Positions 8,256 to 16,934 of a stretch of 58,434 bases of DNA are shown here, piece by piece. The notes below the pieces were generated by a model. That model worked only from the letters and a program-made list of their open reading frames with translations. It was not told the origin of the DNA and did no database searches. Origin of the DNA: DASVSE01 sp036399715 (lineage in GTDB: Bacteria > Bacteroidota > Rhodothermia > Rhodothermales > Rubricoccaceae); assembly GCA_036399715.1 (NCBI GenBank), contig DASWMO010000138.1, positions 1 to 58,434 on the forward strand, read 5' to 3'. Both the position numbers and the translations under genes were made by a program. Within the stretch, counting starts at the first letter, position 1. Every line of letters starts with the position of its first letter.

Positions 8256-8524
8256 TCTAGGTGGCGGGCGGGCGCCCGCGGGCAAGTGGGGCCGCCCGGG
8301 GTCTGTCACGTGGCCCGACCGGCATCTCGGCGCACAGCGCGCCTCGCGACAGCACGCCGCGTCTAGGAGAGTAGCGCGAGCGGTACGATTTCGTGTCCGC
8401 GCCCAGACGTTTTCAGGCCGACTTCGCGGACCGGCCCTTGCCCGCCGGGACGCTGCCGTTGTACACGTCGGGCGCAACACCGCACGCCGCCGGTGCGTCC
8501 ATAGCTGAATCTCACACCGTTCCG

Positions 8525-9238
8525 ATGTCTGCACGCCTCCGCCCCGCGTCCGCCCCCCGGACCGGCCTTTTTCTCACGCTCGGTGCCGCGCTCGTCGCGC
8601 CGACCGGGGCCGCCGTCACGCTCGCCGGCTGCCAGAGCGAGGCCCCGCCCTCTCCGGCCGCCGACGTTCCGCTGACGGGCGTCGAGACGGTCATTCGGCA
8701 ACTGCCGGACGGCTCGTACCAGATCGCCGACGAGCAGGTCGTCGAAGGACGCGCCGGCGGTGTGACGATCATCCACACGGATCCGTCGGCCCCGGGCGGC
8801 ACGCGGACCGAGCGCCTCGACAGCCCCGAGGCGTTCGCGGCGCGCCTGCCCGCGACGCCGCCCGACAGCGCCGAGGTCGCCTCCGGCGGTGGCGGTGGCT
8901 CGTTCGCCGGCGGCCAGCAGGCGCAGGCCGGGCCCGGCATGGGCTACGGGCTGGGCAACCTCCTGCTCATGTCGGCGATGTTCAACATGTGGCGCCCGCC
9001 GTACTACGCGGGCTACGGCTACGGCGCGCCGAGCCGGGCGTACGCGAACGAAGGGGTCCGGCAGCGGAGCCAGTCGACCGTCCGCTCGGGCATCGCATCT
9101 GCTCAGCGGCGCGGGACGCTCGCGACGCCGACGCGCGTCGCGCAACGGGCGGCCGCGACGCGGGCGGCACGGCCGTCGGGCGGGCGCTCGGGCGCCTTCG
9201 GCCGCAGCTCCGGCAGCCCGTCCCGCGCCGGCGGCTGA
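8525..9238 (+). CDS. YgiB-like putative lipoprotein
   Basis: A 237-residue protein. The ATG at 8525 gives a long signal ending in a lipobox, TLAGC, with Cys36 predicted to be lipidated. An N-terminal folded part (VETVIRQLPDGSYQIADEQ) is followed by a Gly-rich hydrophobic patch (GPGMGYGLGNLLLMSAMFNMW) and a Ser/Arg/Gly-rich basic tail. That architecture resembles the E. coli YgiB/UPF0323 lipoproteins: lipobox, glycine-rich LMxxYMxG-like patch, then a basic Ser/Thr-rich tail. The next gene is a YgiC-like ATP-grasp ligase, the same order as ygiBC in E. coli, which supports the call. The gap between the two is 31 bp. Function is not established for the family. Confidence 0.65.
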   Translation: MSARLRPASAPRTGLFLTLGAALVAPTGAAVTLAGCQSEAPPSPAADVPLTGVETVIRQLPDGSYQIADEQVVEGRAGGVTIIHTDPSAPGGTRTERLDSPEAFAARLPATPPDSAEVASGGGGGSFAGGQQAQAGPGMGYGLGNLLLMSAMFNMWRPPYYAGYGYGAPSRAYANEGVRQRSQSTVRSGIASAQRRGTLATPTRVAQRAAATRAARPSGGRSGAFGRSSGSPSRAGG

Positions 9239-9269
9239 GCCGATCCGCGCCGGGAAACCCGTCCCGCTC

Positions 9270-10466
9270 ATGTCCGACGCCCCGATCCGCCTCCGCCCCG
9301 CCCCGCCGGTCACCGCCGAGGCGCTCGACCGCGTCGGCTGGGGCTGGCTCGCGCAGGACGCCGACCCGGCGCGGCCGTACCTCGCGCCCGAGATGGTCGA
9401 GATCTCGGCCGCCGACGCCGAGACGCTCGCCCTCGCCGGCAACGAGCTCTACGCGCTCCTCGTCGAGGCGGCCGAGCACGTGCTGGAGAAGGACCTGCTG
9501 GACGAGGTCGGCGTGCCGGCCGCGCTCCACCACCTCGTGCGGCACTCGTGGGATGACGACCGCCACTGGCACCTCTACGGGCGCTTCGACCTCGCCGGCG
9601 GCGTCGGCGGGCTGCCCGTTCGCCTCATCGAGTTCAACGCCGACACGGCGACGGCCATCCCCGAGACGGCCATCGCGCAGTGGGCGCAGGCGCAGGGCGA
9701 CCCTGAAGCGGAGCAGTTCAACGAGCTCTACGAGCGCCTCGTCGAGCAGTTCGGCCGCCTCAAAGGCGCCAATGACGACCTCGCGCCGACGCTCCTCTGT
9801 ACGGGCTTCGCCGACGCGCCGGAGGACGACGCCAACCTCGGCGTCGTCGGGGCGGCGGCCGAGGAGGCGGGCTTCCGCGTGACCTACCGCGCCGTCTCGG
9901 ACGTCCACTTCGCGCCCGGCGAGGGCGTGTTCACGTTCGAGACCGGCGAGGCCGGCGACGCGTGGGTCCGTCACGACTTCATGTTCAAGCTCATCCCATG
10001 GGAAACGTTCGCGTCCGACGAGCCCGCGATCCTGGAGATTCTCGAAGGGCTGATCCTCGACCGCCACGTGGTCGTGGTTAACCCGGCCTACGCGGTCTTG
10101 CTGCAGAGTAAACGGCTGATGAAGGTGGCGTACGACCTCCACCCGGACAACCCGCTCCTGCTCGAAGCCGCCTACCACCCGATCGCGGGCAAGCGCCACG
10201 TCGAGAAGCCGGCCTACGGCCGCGAGGGCGGCAACGTGACCGTCTACGGCGCGACCGGCGAGGCCATCGAGGCGACGGCGGGCGACTACGACGTCTTCCC
10301 GTCCGTCTTCCAGGCGTTCACGGACCTCCCGCACGACGCCGAGGTGCGCCTCTACCAGACGGGCCTCTTCTGGGCCTTCGAGGCGTGCGCGGTCGGCTTC
10401 CGCCGCGGCGACCTCGTCATGGACGACCGCAGCGCCTTCGTCGGCCACGTCGTCGTGGACGGCTAG
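9270..10466 (+). CDS. YgiC/YjfC-like glutathionylspermidine synthase family ATP-grasp protein
   Basis: A 398-residue protein whose start MSDAPIRLRPAPP is placed at the ATG at 9270. The family signatures are VGWGWLAQD near the N terminus, RLIEFNADTATAIPET in the pre-ATP-grasp part, and an ATP-grasp C-terminal half. That half includes HDFMFKLIPWETFASDEP, LLEAAYHP, KRHVEKPAYGREGGNVTVY and YQTGLFWAFEACAVGFR. These match the C-terminal synthetase domain of glutathionylspermidine synthase and the stand-alone homologues YgiC and YjfC. Known members join carboxyl and amine groups using ATP, but YgiC lacks the amidase domain and its substrate is unknown. The preceding gene is YgiB-like. The last codons are duplicated 71 bp downstream. 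Confidence 0.88.
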   Translation: MSDAPIRLRPAPPVTAEALDRVGWGWLAQDADPARPYLAPEMVEISAADAETLALAGNELYALLVEAAEHVLEKDLLDEVGVPAALHHLVRHSWDDDRHWHLYGRFDLAGGVGGLPVRLIEFNADTATAIPETAIAQWAQAQGDPEAEQFNELYERLVEQFGRLKGANDDLAPTLLCTGFADAPEDDANLGVVGAAAEEAGFRVTYRAVSDVHFAPGEGVFTFETGEAGDAWVRHDFMFKLIPWETFASDEPAILEILEGLILDRHVVVVNPAYAVLLQSKRLMKVAYDLHPDNPLLLEAAYHPIAGKRHVEKPAYGREGGNVTVYGATGEAIEATAGDYDVFPSVFQAFTDLPHDAEVRLYQTGLFWAFEACAVGFRRGDLVMDDRSAFVGHVVVDG

Positions 10467-10532
10467 CTACGCTCGCCCTGGTGCCTGGCTGTCCGACGGG
10501 GGCCGCCTTCGTCGGCCACGTCGTCGTGGACG
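10433..10532 (+). repeat. 29-bp direct duplication of the ygiC-like gene's 3' end
   Basis: Bases 10433-10461, coding for the A-F-V-G-H-V-V-V-D end of the YgiC-like protein, recur exactly at 10504-10532, 71 bp further on. The second copy also leads to an in-frame-looking TAG. Only one copy is inside the gene. This looks like a local tandem duplication or a remnant of an earlier gene end. Confidence 0.85.
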
Positions 10533-10539
10533 AGTAGGC

Positions 10540-10770
10540 TGGTCCTCCGACCTCCGCCGGTGGTCCTCCGAACTCGGTGAGCCGAGCTCTGAGCTCGGTG
10601 ACTCCACCTCTGGGCTCGGTGCGTGGACCTCCGAACTCGGCGACTGCAGCTCCGAACTTGGTGAGCGGAGGTCGGAGCTCGGCAGATGCAGGTCCACGCT
10701 CGGCGCGCGACGCTCGGAGCTCGGTAGATGCAGGTCCGAGGTCGTCAGACCAGGCTCCGAGCTCGGCACG
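10540..10770. repeat. 21-bp degenerate tandem repeat (minisatellite), 11 units
   Basis: Eleven consecutive 21-bp units fill 10540-10770 with no slippage between them. The unit core is roughly a variable 5-mer followed by CTCCGAGCTCGGTGAC-like sequence; the most constant part is GAGCTCGG. Units differ from each other at a third or more of positions outside the core. Because 21 is a multiple of three, all frames stay open; the minus strand reads as P-S-S-E-L heptads. With no start or family match it is best treated as a non-coding minisatellite in the 310-bp convergent gap between the YgiC-like gene and a membrane-protein gene. I see nothing else in the gap (10467-10776) apart from the duplicated gene end. 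Confidence 0.85.
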
Positions 10771-10776
10771 CCGAGT

Positions 10777-11298
10777 TCAGAGCTGCACCCGGAGCGCGAC
10801 GCCCGCGGCCCGCTCGCCGTCTGGGCCGACAAATGCCACAGGCTCGGCACGGACTCCACCGCGGTACCGGATTGCCGCCCCGATGGCCGGCCCGAGGATG
10901 AGCGCGACGGCTCCGGGAGCAAGGGGTACGAAACACAGCTCGCCGCAGACCCCGCTCGCGGACACGATTCCCCCGATGGCCAACACCGTCACGCCTGCCA
11001 GCGCCCCGAGCCCTGCCCCGGCGAGCGTACGGCCAAAGTCTCCGCTTCCGTCCGTTCCGAGATAGTGCGCTCCGATCGCCGCCGTCAGTGGAATGGCGAT
11101 CACGGCCGCCGCTGCTGCCTCTTCTTGCTCTCCTGAACTGCCGTAGTAGACAAGGAATGGAAGTCCCACCGAGACAGTCGCGCCAGCGAGTGCGCGGACG
11201 ACCACAGACGAGCTCAAAGGCCGGCGCGCACCGAGTGTGTCGGGCGACTGGGCCGCGGCGGCCGAGGCGAGAAGCGTTAGGAGGAGAAGCGTGCGCAT
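10777..11298 (-). CDS. Hypothetical exported/membrane protein
   Basis: A 173-residue protein, start chosen at ATG 11298 (MRTLLLLTLLASAAAAQSPD) because this places a signal peptide at the N terminus and has the CGATG context. The mature part has three or four hydrophobic stretches rich in Ala and Gly (for example VIAIPLTAAIGAHYLG and LAGAGLGALAGVTVLAIGGIV). It closes with a soluble tail, EPVAFVGPDGERAAGVALRVQL. Glycine-zipper-like membrane packing is possible. I do not recognise the family. Its stop abuts the 21-bp minisatellite. The neighbouring upstream gene on the same strand encodes the erythromycin esterase-like protein. Confidence 0.6.
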   Translation of the reverse strand: MRTLLLLTLLASAAAAQSPDTLGARRPLSSSVVVRALAGATVSVGLPFLVYYGSSGEQEEAAAAAVIAIPLTAAIGAHYLGTDGSGDFGRTLAGAGLGALAGVTVLAIGGIVSASGVCGELCFVPLAPGAVALILGPAIGAAIRYRGGVRAEPVAFVGPDGERAAGVALRVQL

Positions 11299-11374
11299 CG
11301 GGCGTCGGGCGTGAGAGCGCGCAACGTATCGCTGGCTCCCCCGCCCCGCCTGGTGCGCGTGCACTACATCCGCC

Positions 11375-12751
11375 TCAGTCGGCGAGGAGTCGGAATGGGT
11401 GCGCGGTGGGTAGGCTCGGCGCGTGGCTCGGCCCGAGCGGCGTCACGGCGCGCGTTTCGTCGAGCCAGATCCACTCGTCGAACTGGCCCGGCAGGTCGGC
11501 GGCGAAGTAGTGGCTCTGAAGCTCCGTCTCGGGCCGGTAGATGACCCCGATGGCGCGCTCTAGGCGCGGTCGGGCGAGCTCGTCGCGGAGCTCGTCCGCG
11601 GCATTGCGCAGCGGGAGCGTGAACCGGGCGACGCCGCTCGCGTGCGCGACGCCCTCGATGCTCTCGGGGTGCGACGGGCGGACCGCCTTGACGTGCCCTG
11701 CGTCGCCCCAGCCGTCGGCGGCGAAGACGGTCCCGGTGTGCGTCCCGAACCCGATGAGGTAGGCGTCGTCGCCGAAGGCCCGCCGGCAGAGGTGGCCGAC
11801 GTTGATGTCGCCCTGCTGCTGGCCCATCTGCGTCGCCATCGCGTCGCCGACGTGCGAGTTGTGCGCCCACACGACGGCCCGCGCATCGTCGCCGACGTGC
11901 TCCATCAGGCTCTGGAGCGTCGTCACCATGTGCGTGTCGCGGAGATTCCACGTGTTGGCCCCACCGACGAACATCTCGCGGTAGTACTCCTCCGCGTCGC
12001 GGACGACGCGGGCGTTCTCGACGGCGTTGAAATACGGGAAGTCGTCGGTCCCGTGCGCCCCGGCCGTCGCCGTGAGGCGCTTGCGGAGCAGGTCGCGGAG
12101 CATGGCGACGGCGCCGGCCTCGCAGCCGTCGTAGCGCGTCCGGGCGAGGGCGCGGCCGTAGTCGGCGGGCTCGCCCTCGAACGGCATGAGGCACCCGTAG
12201 CGGAGGCGCGCGTCGGCGGCGAGGTCGGGGTCGGTCTCGTCGAGGTAGCGCAGGACCTCGTGGAGCGACTCGTAGAGGCCGTAGAGGTCGAGCCCGTAAA
12301 AGCCGGCGCGGCCCGCCTCGCCGAGGCCCGCGTTGCGGCCGCGGAGCCACTCGACAAAGTCGCGGACCTCCTCGTTGCGCCACATCCACGTCGGGAAGCG
12401 CCCGAAGGCGTCCCGCTCGGTCTCGCCCGGCTCGCGGTGGCGGACGTACGCGTCGATGCGCTCGGCGTCTGCCCAGTCGGCCTCCGCGGCGACGATCTGG
12501 AACCCCTTCTGCTCGACCAGGGCCTGCGTGATGCGGGCGCGGACGCGGTAGAACTCGCTCGTCCCGTGGCTCGCCTCGCCGATACAGACGACGCGGGCGT
12601 TGCCGATCCGGTCGAGGATCGGGCCCGGGTCGAAGGCGTCGACCGAGTCGAACGGCTCAGCGTGCTCGGCGACGAGCCGGGCGAGTTCGTCCCCCGAGCG
12701 GTACACGCGGGACGTCGGGCTCGGGCGGCGTTGAGTTGGAAGCGTGGGCAT
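11375..12751 (-). CDS. Erythromycin esterase family protein
   Basis: A 458-residue protein, start chosen at ATG 12751 (MPTLPTQRRPSP). It carries the erythromycin esterase family motif IGEASHGTSEFY (about residues 57-68). The C-terminal family features are AVVWAHNSHVGDAMATQMG and IGFGTHTGTVFAA, and IYRPETELQSHYF is near the end. Characterised members (EreA/EreB) hydrolyse the macrolide lactone using a catalytic His, and the family as a whole is broad. Chromosomal copies outside resistance elements often have unknown substrates, so a resistance role should not be assumed. It lies downstream of fabG on the same strand, separated by 85 bp. Confidence 0.85.
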   Translation of the reverse strand: MPTLPTQRRPSPTSRVYRSGDELARLVAEHAEPFDSVDAFDPGPILDRIGNARVVCIGEASHGTSEFYRVRARITQALVEQKGFQIVAAEADWADAERIDAYVRHREPGETERDAFGRFPTWMWRNEEVRDFVEWLRGRNAGLGEAGRAGFYGLDLYGLYESLHEVLRYLDETDPDLAADARLRYGCLMPFEGEPADYGRALARTRYDGCEAGAVAMLRDLLRKRLTATAGAHGTDDFPYFNAVENARVVRDAEEYYREMFVGGANTWNLRDTHMVTTLQSLMEHVGDDARAVVWAHNSHVGDAMATQMGQQQGDINVGHLCRRAFGDDAYLIGFGTHTGTVFAADGWGDAGHVKAVRPSHPESIEGVAHASGVARFTLPLRNAADELRDELARPRLERAIGVIYRPETELQSHYFAADLPGQFDEWIWLDETRAVTPLGPSHAPSLPTAHPFRLLAD

Positions 12752-12836
12752 CGCGAACGGCGGCTGTGCCCGTTCCCGACGCCTCTCCGCTCCTGATGCT
12801 CCCGCCCGCACGGCGGTTCAGGGCTCTCCCCACGCC

Positions 12837-13592
12837 CTACATCGCCATCCCACCGTCGACGTGGAGGACGTGACCGGTGACGTAGGCTGCGGCCGGCGAG
12901 CACAGCCACAGGACCGCGTTCGCGATGTCTTCGGGCGTGCCCGCCCTGCCGAGCGGAATCTGCGCCTCGATGCCCTCCATCGCCTTCTCCGAGACCGCCG
13001 CTGTCATGTCCGTCGCGATGTAGCCCGGCGCGACGACGTTGGCTCGGACGCCGCGCCCGGCGAGTTCCTTGGCGAGGCTCTTGGTGAACCCGATCAGGCC
13101 GGCCTTCGAGGCCGCGTAGTTCGCCTGACCGGCATTGCCCGTCACGCCGACGACGGACGAGAGCGTCACGATGCTGCCGCCGCGCTGCTTCATCATGGGC
13201 CGGTACGCAGCCTTGCAGACGTGGAACGCGCCCGTGAGGTTGGTGTCGATGACGGCCTGCCAGTCGGCCGCGGTCATGCGGATCATGAGCCCGTCGCGCG
13301 TGATGCCCGCGTTGACGACGAGTGCGTCGATGCGCCCCCACCGCTCGACGACGGCGTTCACGGCCGCCTCGGCCGCCGCCGGGTCGGCCGCCTCGGCCTG
13401 GATGCCGAACGCCTCGGTCCCGCCGGCGTCGAGTTCTGCGACGAGCGCATCGGCGGCATCGGCCGAGGCGCGGTACGTGAACGCCACCTTCGCGCCCGCC
13501 GCGGCGAGGGCGAGGACGACCGCGCGGCCGATGCCGCGGGTGCCGCCGGTGACGAGGGCCGTGGTACCGGAGAGATCGAGGGTGTAGGGCAT
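12837..13592 (-). CDS. fabG: 3-oxoacyl-ACP reductase FabG
   Basis: A 251-residue classical short-chain dehydrogenase. The cofactor motif is TGGTRGIG (about residues 15-22), NAG is at 94-96, and the active site comprises Ser145/146 and Y159-A-A-S-K163. The terminal helix region ends in YVTGHVLHVDGGMAM, as in FabG. It reduces 3-oxoacyl-ACP with NADPH in fatty acid elongation. I chose the ATG at 13592 (CCGATG context) over longer in-frame extensions that overlap fabD. It is the last fab gene of the cluster yceD-rpmF-plsX-fabH-fabD-fabG. The acpP and fabF genes usually following it are not in this window. Confidence 0.95.
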   Translation of the reverse strand: MPYTLDLSGTTALVTGGTRGIGRAVVLALAAAGAKVAFTYRASADAADALVAELDAGGTEAFGIQAEAADPAAAEAAVNAVVERWGRIDALVVNAGITRDGLMIRMTAADWQAVIDTNLTGAFHVCKAAYRPMMKQRGGSIVTLSSVVGVTGNAGQANYAASKAGLIGFTKSLAKELAGRGVRANVVAPGYIATDMTAAVSEKAMEGIEAQIPLGRAGTPEDIANAVLWLCSPAAAYVTGHVLHVDGGMAM

Positions 13593-13609
13593 CGGAGAGA
13601 GAGAAGGAG

Positions 13610-14530
13610 TCAGAGCGCCGCGATCTGAGCGGCTGTACCGGCGGGCGCCGTCTGCGCGTCGCGGCCGAGCGTGCGGCGGACGAGCCCCGAGAGGACCGCG
13701 CCCGTCCCGACCTCGATGTACCGCGTCGCGCCGAGAGCGGCCATCCGCTCGACGCTCTGCGCCCAGCGGACCGGGGCCGTAAGCTGCTCCAGCAGGCGCG
13801 CGCGGATCTCGCCGGGGTCCTGCGTCGGCTCGGCCGTCACGTTGAGGACGACCGGGCACGACGGGGCCGAGATCGCGAGACCGGCGAGCGCCTCGGCGAG
13901 GCCGTCGCGCGCGAAGGCCATGAGCGGGCTGTGAAACGCGCCCGAGACGGGCAGCGGCACGACGCGCTTCGCGCCCGCAGCGGTGCACAGCGCGCCGGCA
14001 CGGGCAACCGCGTCGGCGTCGCCCGAGATGACGATCTGGCCGGGGTCGTTGTAATTGGCCGGGACCGCCTCGCCGTCGCCGGCGTCGGTCGCCTCGCGGC
14101 ACGCCGCCTCCAACGCGGCGGCATCGAGGCCGAGGACGGCGGACATGGCGCCGGGGCGGACCGTCCCGGCCTGCGCCATCAGCTCGCCGCGGCGGCGGAC
14201 CGCCCGTAGGCCGTCGGCGAAGCTCACGGCGCCGGTCGCAGCGAGCGCGGACCACTCACCGAGGCTGTGGCCGGCCGCGACATCAGGCCGGAGCCCGCGT
14301 GCGCGGAGGGCGGCGTCAGCGGCGAGGCTGTGTGTAAACAGGGCGGGCTGCGTGATCTCTGTCGGCTTCAGCGCCTCGGCGGCGTCGCCGAACATCAGGC
14401 TCGTCAGCGAGACGCCGAGGACGGCGTCGGCCTCGTCGAAGAGGGCACGCGCCTCGGGCGAGGCCTCGAACAGGTCGGCGCCCATGCCGGGCGCCTGCGA
14501 GCCCTGCCCGGGAAAGAGGAAAGCGGTCAT
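13610..14530 (-). CDS. fabD: Malonyl-CoA:ACP transacylase FabD
   Basis: A 306-residue enzyme of normal length for the family. The N terminus is MTAFLFPGQGSQAPGMG, with the oxyanion-hole FPGQGSQ motif. The nucleophile elbow is GHSLGEWSA with Ser89, and the catalytic His lies in the SGAFHSPLM segment. It transfers malonyl from CoA to acyl carrier protein, supplying extender units for fatty acid synthesis. It sits between fabH (60 bp upstream) and fabG (17 bp downstream) on the minus strand, so they are almost certainly cotranscribed. Confidence 0.96.
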   Translation of the reverse strand: MTAFLFPGQGSQAPGMGADLFEASPEARALFDEADAVLGVSLTSLMFGDAAEALKPTEITQPALFTHSLAADAALRARGLRPDVAAGHSLGEWSALAATGAVSFADGLRAVRRRGELMAQAGTVRPGAMSAVLGLDAAALEAACREATDAGDGEAVPANYNDPGQIVISGDADAVARAGALCTAAGAKRVVPLPVSGAFHSPLMAFARDGLAEALAGLAISAPSCPVVLNVTAEPTQDPGEIRARLLEQLTAPVRWAQSVERMAALGATRYIEVGTGAVLSGLVRRTLGRDAQTAPAGTAAQIAAL

Positions 14531-14590
14531 GGGAGGAGAGAAAAGAGTCGGGTCGGCACGGCAGGAGGCGAGGCGTTCGTCCCCGATGCC

Positions 14591-15664
14591 CTAGTCCTCC
14601 CCCCCGTCGTAGGCCCACTTCAGCAGCGTCGCGCCCCACGTGAAGCCGCCGCCGAAGGCCGCGAGGACGACGTTGTCGCCGCGGCGGAGGCGGCCTTCGT
14701 AGTCGGCGAGGCACAGCGGGAGCGTGCCCGCCGTCGTGTTGCCGTAGCGCTCGATGTTGATCATCACGCGCTCGCTCGGGAGGTCCATCCGGCGGGCCGT
14801 CGCGTCGATGATGCGCAGGTTGGCCTGGTGCGGCACGAGCCACTGCACGTCGTCGCCGGTGAGGCCGTTACGCTCCATGATCTCGGCCGCCGCCTCGGCC
14901 ATGCTCACGACGGCCCGCTTGAAGACGGTCTTGCCGTCCTGACGGGCGTAATGCCACTGCGCATCGACGGTCGCGTGCGTGGTCGGGTGGAGGCTGCCGC
15001 CGCCGAGCATATTCAGCGCGGGACCGCCCGAGCCGTCGCTGTACTGGACGGCGTCGATCAGGCCGTGGCCGGTCTCGTCGGCTTCGAGCAGGACCGCCCC
15101 CGCCCCGTCGCCGAAGATGATGCACGTCGTGCGGTCCGTGTAGTCGATGATGCGGCTCATCGTGTCCGCCCCAACGACGAGGACCCGCTTGGCCGCGCCG
15201 GACTCAATAAAGCGCGCGCCCGTCGTGAGGGCGTAGAGGAAGCCCGAGCAGGCCGCCGAGATGTCGAACCCCCATGCGTTCGTCGCCCCGAGCGCGTCCT
15301 GTATGAGGCACGCCGTGGCCGGGAGCATCATGTCGGGTGTGATCGTCGCGACGAGGATGAGGTCGACGTCTTCGGGGCCGATGCCGCGCTTGTCGAGCGC
15401 CATCCGGCACGCCTCGGTCGACATGAACGCCGTCGCCTTGGTCGGGTCCTTGAGGATGCGGCGCTCGCGAATGCCGGTCCGGCTCACGATCCACTCGTCG
15501 TTCGTGTCGACGAGCTTCTCGAGGTCGGCGTTCGTCAGCCGGTCCGGCGGGAGGTAGTGCCCGACGGCCGTGATGGCCGCCGTGCGGCGCGTGGCCGGGC
15601 GGTCGGTCAGAGAGTCGGTCAGGGCGTCGGTCGGGGTGGGCACGCGGACGGGTTCGGAGGTCAA
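14591..15664 (-). CDS. fabH: 3-oxoacyl-ACP synthase III FabH
   Basis: A 357-residue ketoacyl synthase III. The catalytic triad is visible: Cys139 in SAACSGFLYAL, His in VPHQANLRI, and Asn in IERYGNTTAGT. It condenses acetyl-CoA or a branched starter acyl-CoA with malonyl-ACP and so sets the chain type. The N terminus has about 25 residues more than typical FabH (MTSEPVRVPTPTDALTDSL). The first part is probably disordered, and a later start near the A-I-T-A-V-G-H-Y-L segment is possible. The gene lies 18 bp after plsX in the classic plsX-fabH order. Confidence 0.95.
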   Translation of the reverse strand: MTSEPVRVPTPTDALTDSLTDRPATRRTAAITAVGHYLPPDRLTNADLEKLVDTNDEWIVSRTGIRERRILKDPTKATAFMSTEACRMALDKRGIGPEDVDLILVATITPDMMLPATACLIQDALGATNAWGFDISAACSGFLYALTTGARFIESGAAKRVLVVGADTMSRIIDYTDRTTCIIFGDGAGAVLLEADETGHGLIDAVQYSDGSGGPALNMLGGGSLHPTTHATVDAQWHYARQDGKTVFKRAVVSMAEAAAEIMERNGLTGDDVQWLVPHQANLRIIDATARRMDLPSERVMINIERYGNTTAGTLPLCLADYEGRLRRGDNVVLAAFGGGFTWGATLLKWAYDGGED

Positions 15665-15682
15665 AGAAGGGCGCCGGGGCGC

Positions 15683-16729
15683 TTACGCGCGCGGAGCGTC
15701 GTCACGGAAGGCGCGGCCGATCCGGGCCGAGAGGTTCTGCTCGGCGAGCTCGACCGTCCGCAGGATCATTTGCTCGACCGCCCGCGCTGACGAGCCGCCG
15801 TGGCCGATCACGACCGTCCCGTCGATGCCGAGAAGGGGCACGCCGCCGAAGTTCTGGTAGTCGAACGGCGAGAGCATGCCCTTCAGGACGCGCCCGACGA
15901 GGCCAGCCTCGTCATCCCCGAGACCGAGGGCCGTGATCTGCGCCCGGACCATCTCGGGCAGGATCGTCGCGACGCTCTCGGCAAGCTTCAGCACGACGTT
16001 GCCGACGAAGCCGTCGCAGACGCAGATGTCGGCGCCGTGCCGGAGGATGTCGCGGCCCTCGACGTTGCCCACAAAGTCGATGTGGCCATCCTCAGCCGCC
16101 TCGGCGAGCAGGCGGTGCGCCTCCTTGATCGTGTCGGTCCCCTTGCCCGGCTCCTCGCCGACATTGACGAGCCCGACGGTCGGGCGGTCCTTGCCGAGAA
16201 AGACGGTCCCGAAGAGGCTGCCCATGCGGGCAAACTGGACGAGGTGCTCGGGACGAACCTCGACGTTGGCGCCGACATCGAGGACGACGCAGGTCCCCCG
16301 AGGCGTCGGGAGGTAGCCCGGGAGGGCGGGCCGGAGCACGCCCGGCAGGCGGCCGAGCCCGAAGAGGGCCGTCGCCATGATGGCGCCGGTGTTGCCGGCC
16401 GACGCGAAGCCGTCCGCCCGGCCGGCCTTGACGAGCGCGATGCCGCGGTGGATGGACGAGTCGGGCTTTTTCTTGAGCGCCACGCCGGCGCTCTCGCTCA
16501 TCTCGACGACCTGCGGCGCGTCGACGATCTCGACGGCGCCGTCCGGTGCTCCGCGCTCGGTGAGGGCCGCCCGGACCTCAGTCTCGCGGCCGACGAGGAC
16601 GATCCGAAACCGGTCGGCTCCCGCTGCGGCCGCCGCGAGGGCCCCGTCCACGACGACGCCCGGCGCGTGGTCTCCGCCCATGGCGTCGACGGCGACTCGG
16701 ACGCGCCCCGCGGGCGGGATCGTGGACAT
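15683..16729 (-). CDS. plsX: Phosphate acyltransferase PlsX
   Basis: A 348-residue protein starting MSTIPPAGRVRVAVDAMGGDHAPGVVVDGAL, in which VAVDAMGGDHAP is the PlsX signature. Other family features are CVVLDVGANVEVRPEHL, NVGEEPGKGTD, VGNVEGRDI and DGFVGNVVLK. PlsX makes acyl-phosphate from acyl-ACP for the PlsY step of phosphatidic acid synthesis and works peripherally at the membrane. The start has the CCGATG context. About 205 bp separates it from the upstream rpmF. I see no gene in that space, so it may have its own promoter. Confidence 0.96.
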   Translation of the reverse strand: MSTIPPAGRVRVAVDAMGGDHAPGVVVDGALAAAAAGADRFRIVLVGRETEVRAALTERGAPDGAVEIVDAPQVVEMSESAGVALKKKPDSSIHRGIALVKAGRADGFASAGNTGAIMATALFGLGRLPGVLRPALPGYLPTPRGTCVVLDVGANVEVRPEHLVQFARMGSLFGTVFLGKDRPTVGLVNVGEEPGKGTDTIKEAHRLLAEAAEDGHIDFVGNVEGRDILRHGADICVCDGFVGNVVLKLAESVATILPEMVRAQITALGLGDDEAGLVGRVLKGMLSPFDYQNFGGVPLLGIDGTVVIGHGGSSARAVEQMILRTVELAEQNLSARIGRAFRDDAPRA

Positions 16730-16934
16730 CGGGCGGACGGCTGGCGGAGGGGAACGGGCAAGATACGGTGCCCTCTCTGGGTGCCGCGAGAACGACCCTT
16801 ACACGACGGGGCCTCATCGACCCGGGCGACCACGGGCAATCCACAGACGGACGGTGCCCGCATCGTGCCCGGAAAGGCACGGCGCGGACACCGTTCGGGG
16901 AAAGCAGAGCCGGCCGAGCGGCCGGCCCGGCGGC

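Noticed and set aside
8256..8524. A short minus-strand frame (29 codons) and a 12-bp GC palindrome at 8268-8279 upstream of the DEAD-box gene
   Set aside because: The frame is too short with no family match, and the palindrome is easily expected in such G+C-rich sequence.
10467..10922. A minus-strand frame giving P-S-S-E-L heptad repeats
   Set aside because: It exists only because the 21-bp minisatellite has a length divisible by three; the start lies inside another gene and there is no non-repeat domain.
11375..12751. The erythromycin esterase-like gene as a resistance determinant
   Set aside because: It sits in a chromosomal housekeeping context with host-like composition and no mobile-element signs; the family is broader than resistance.
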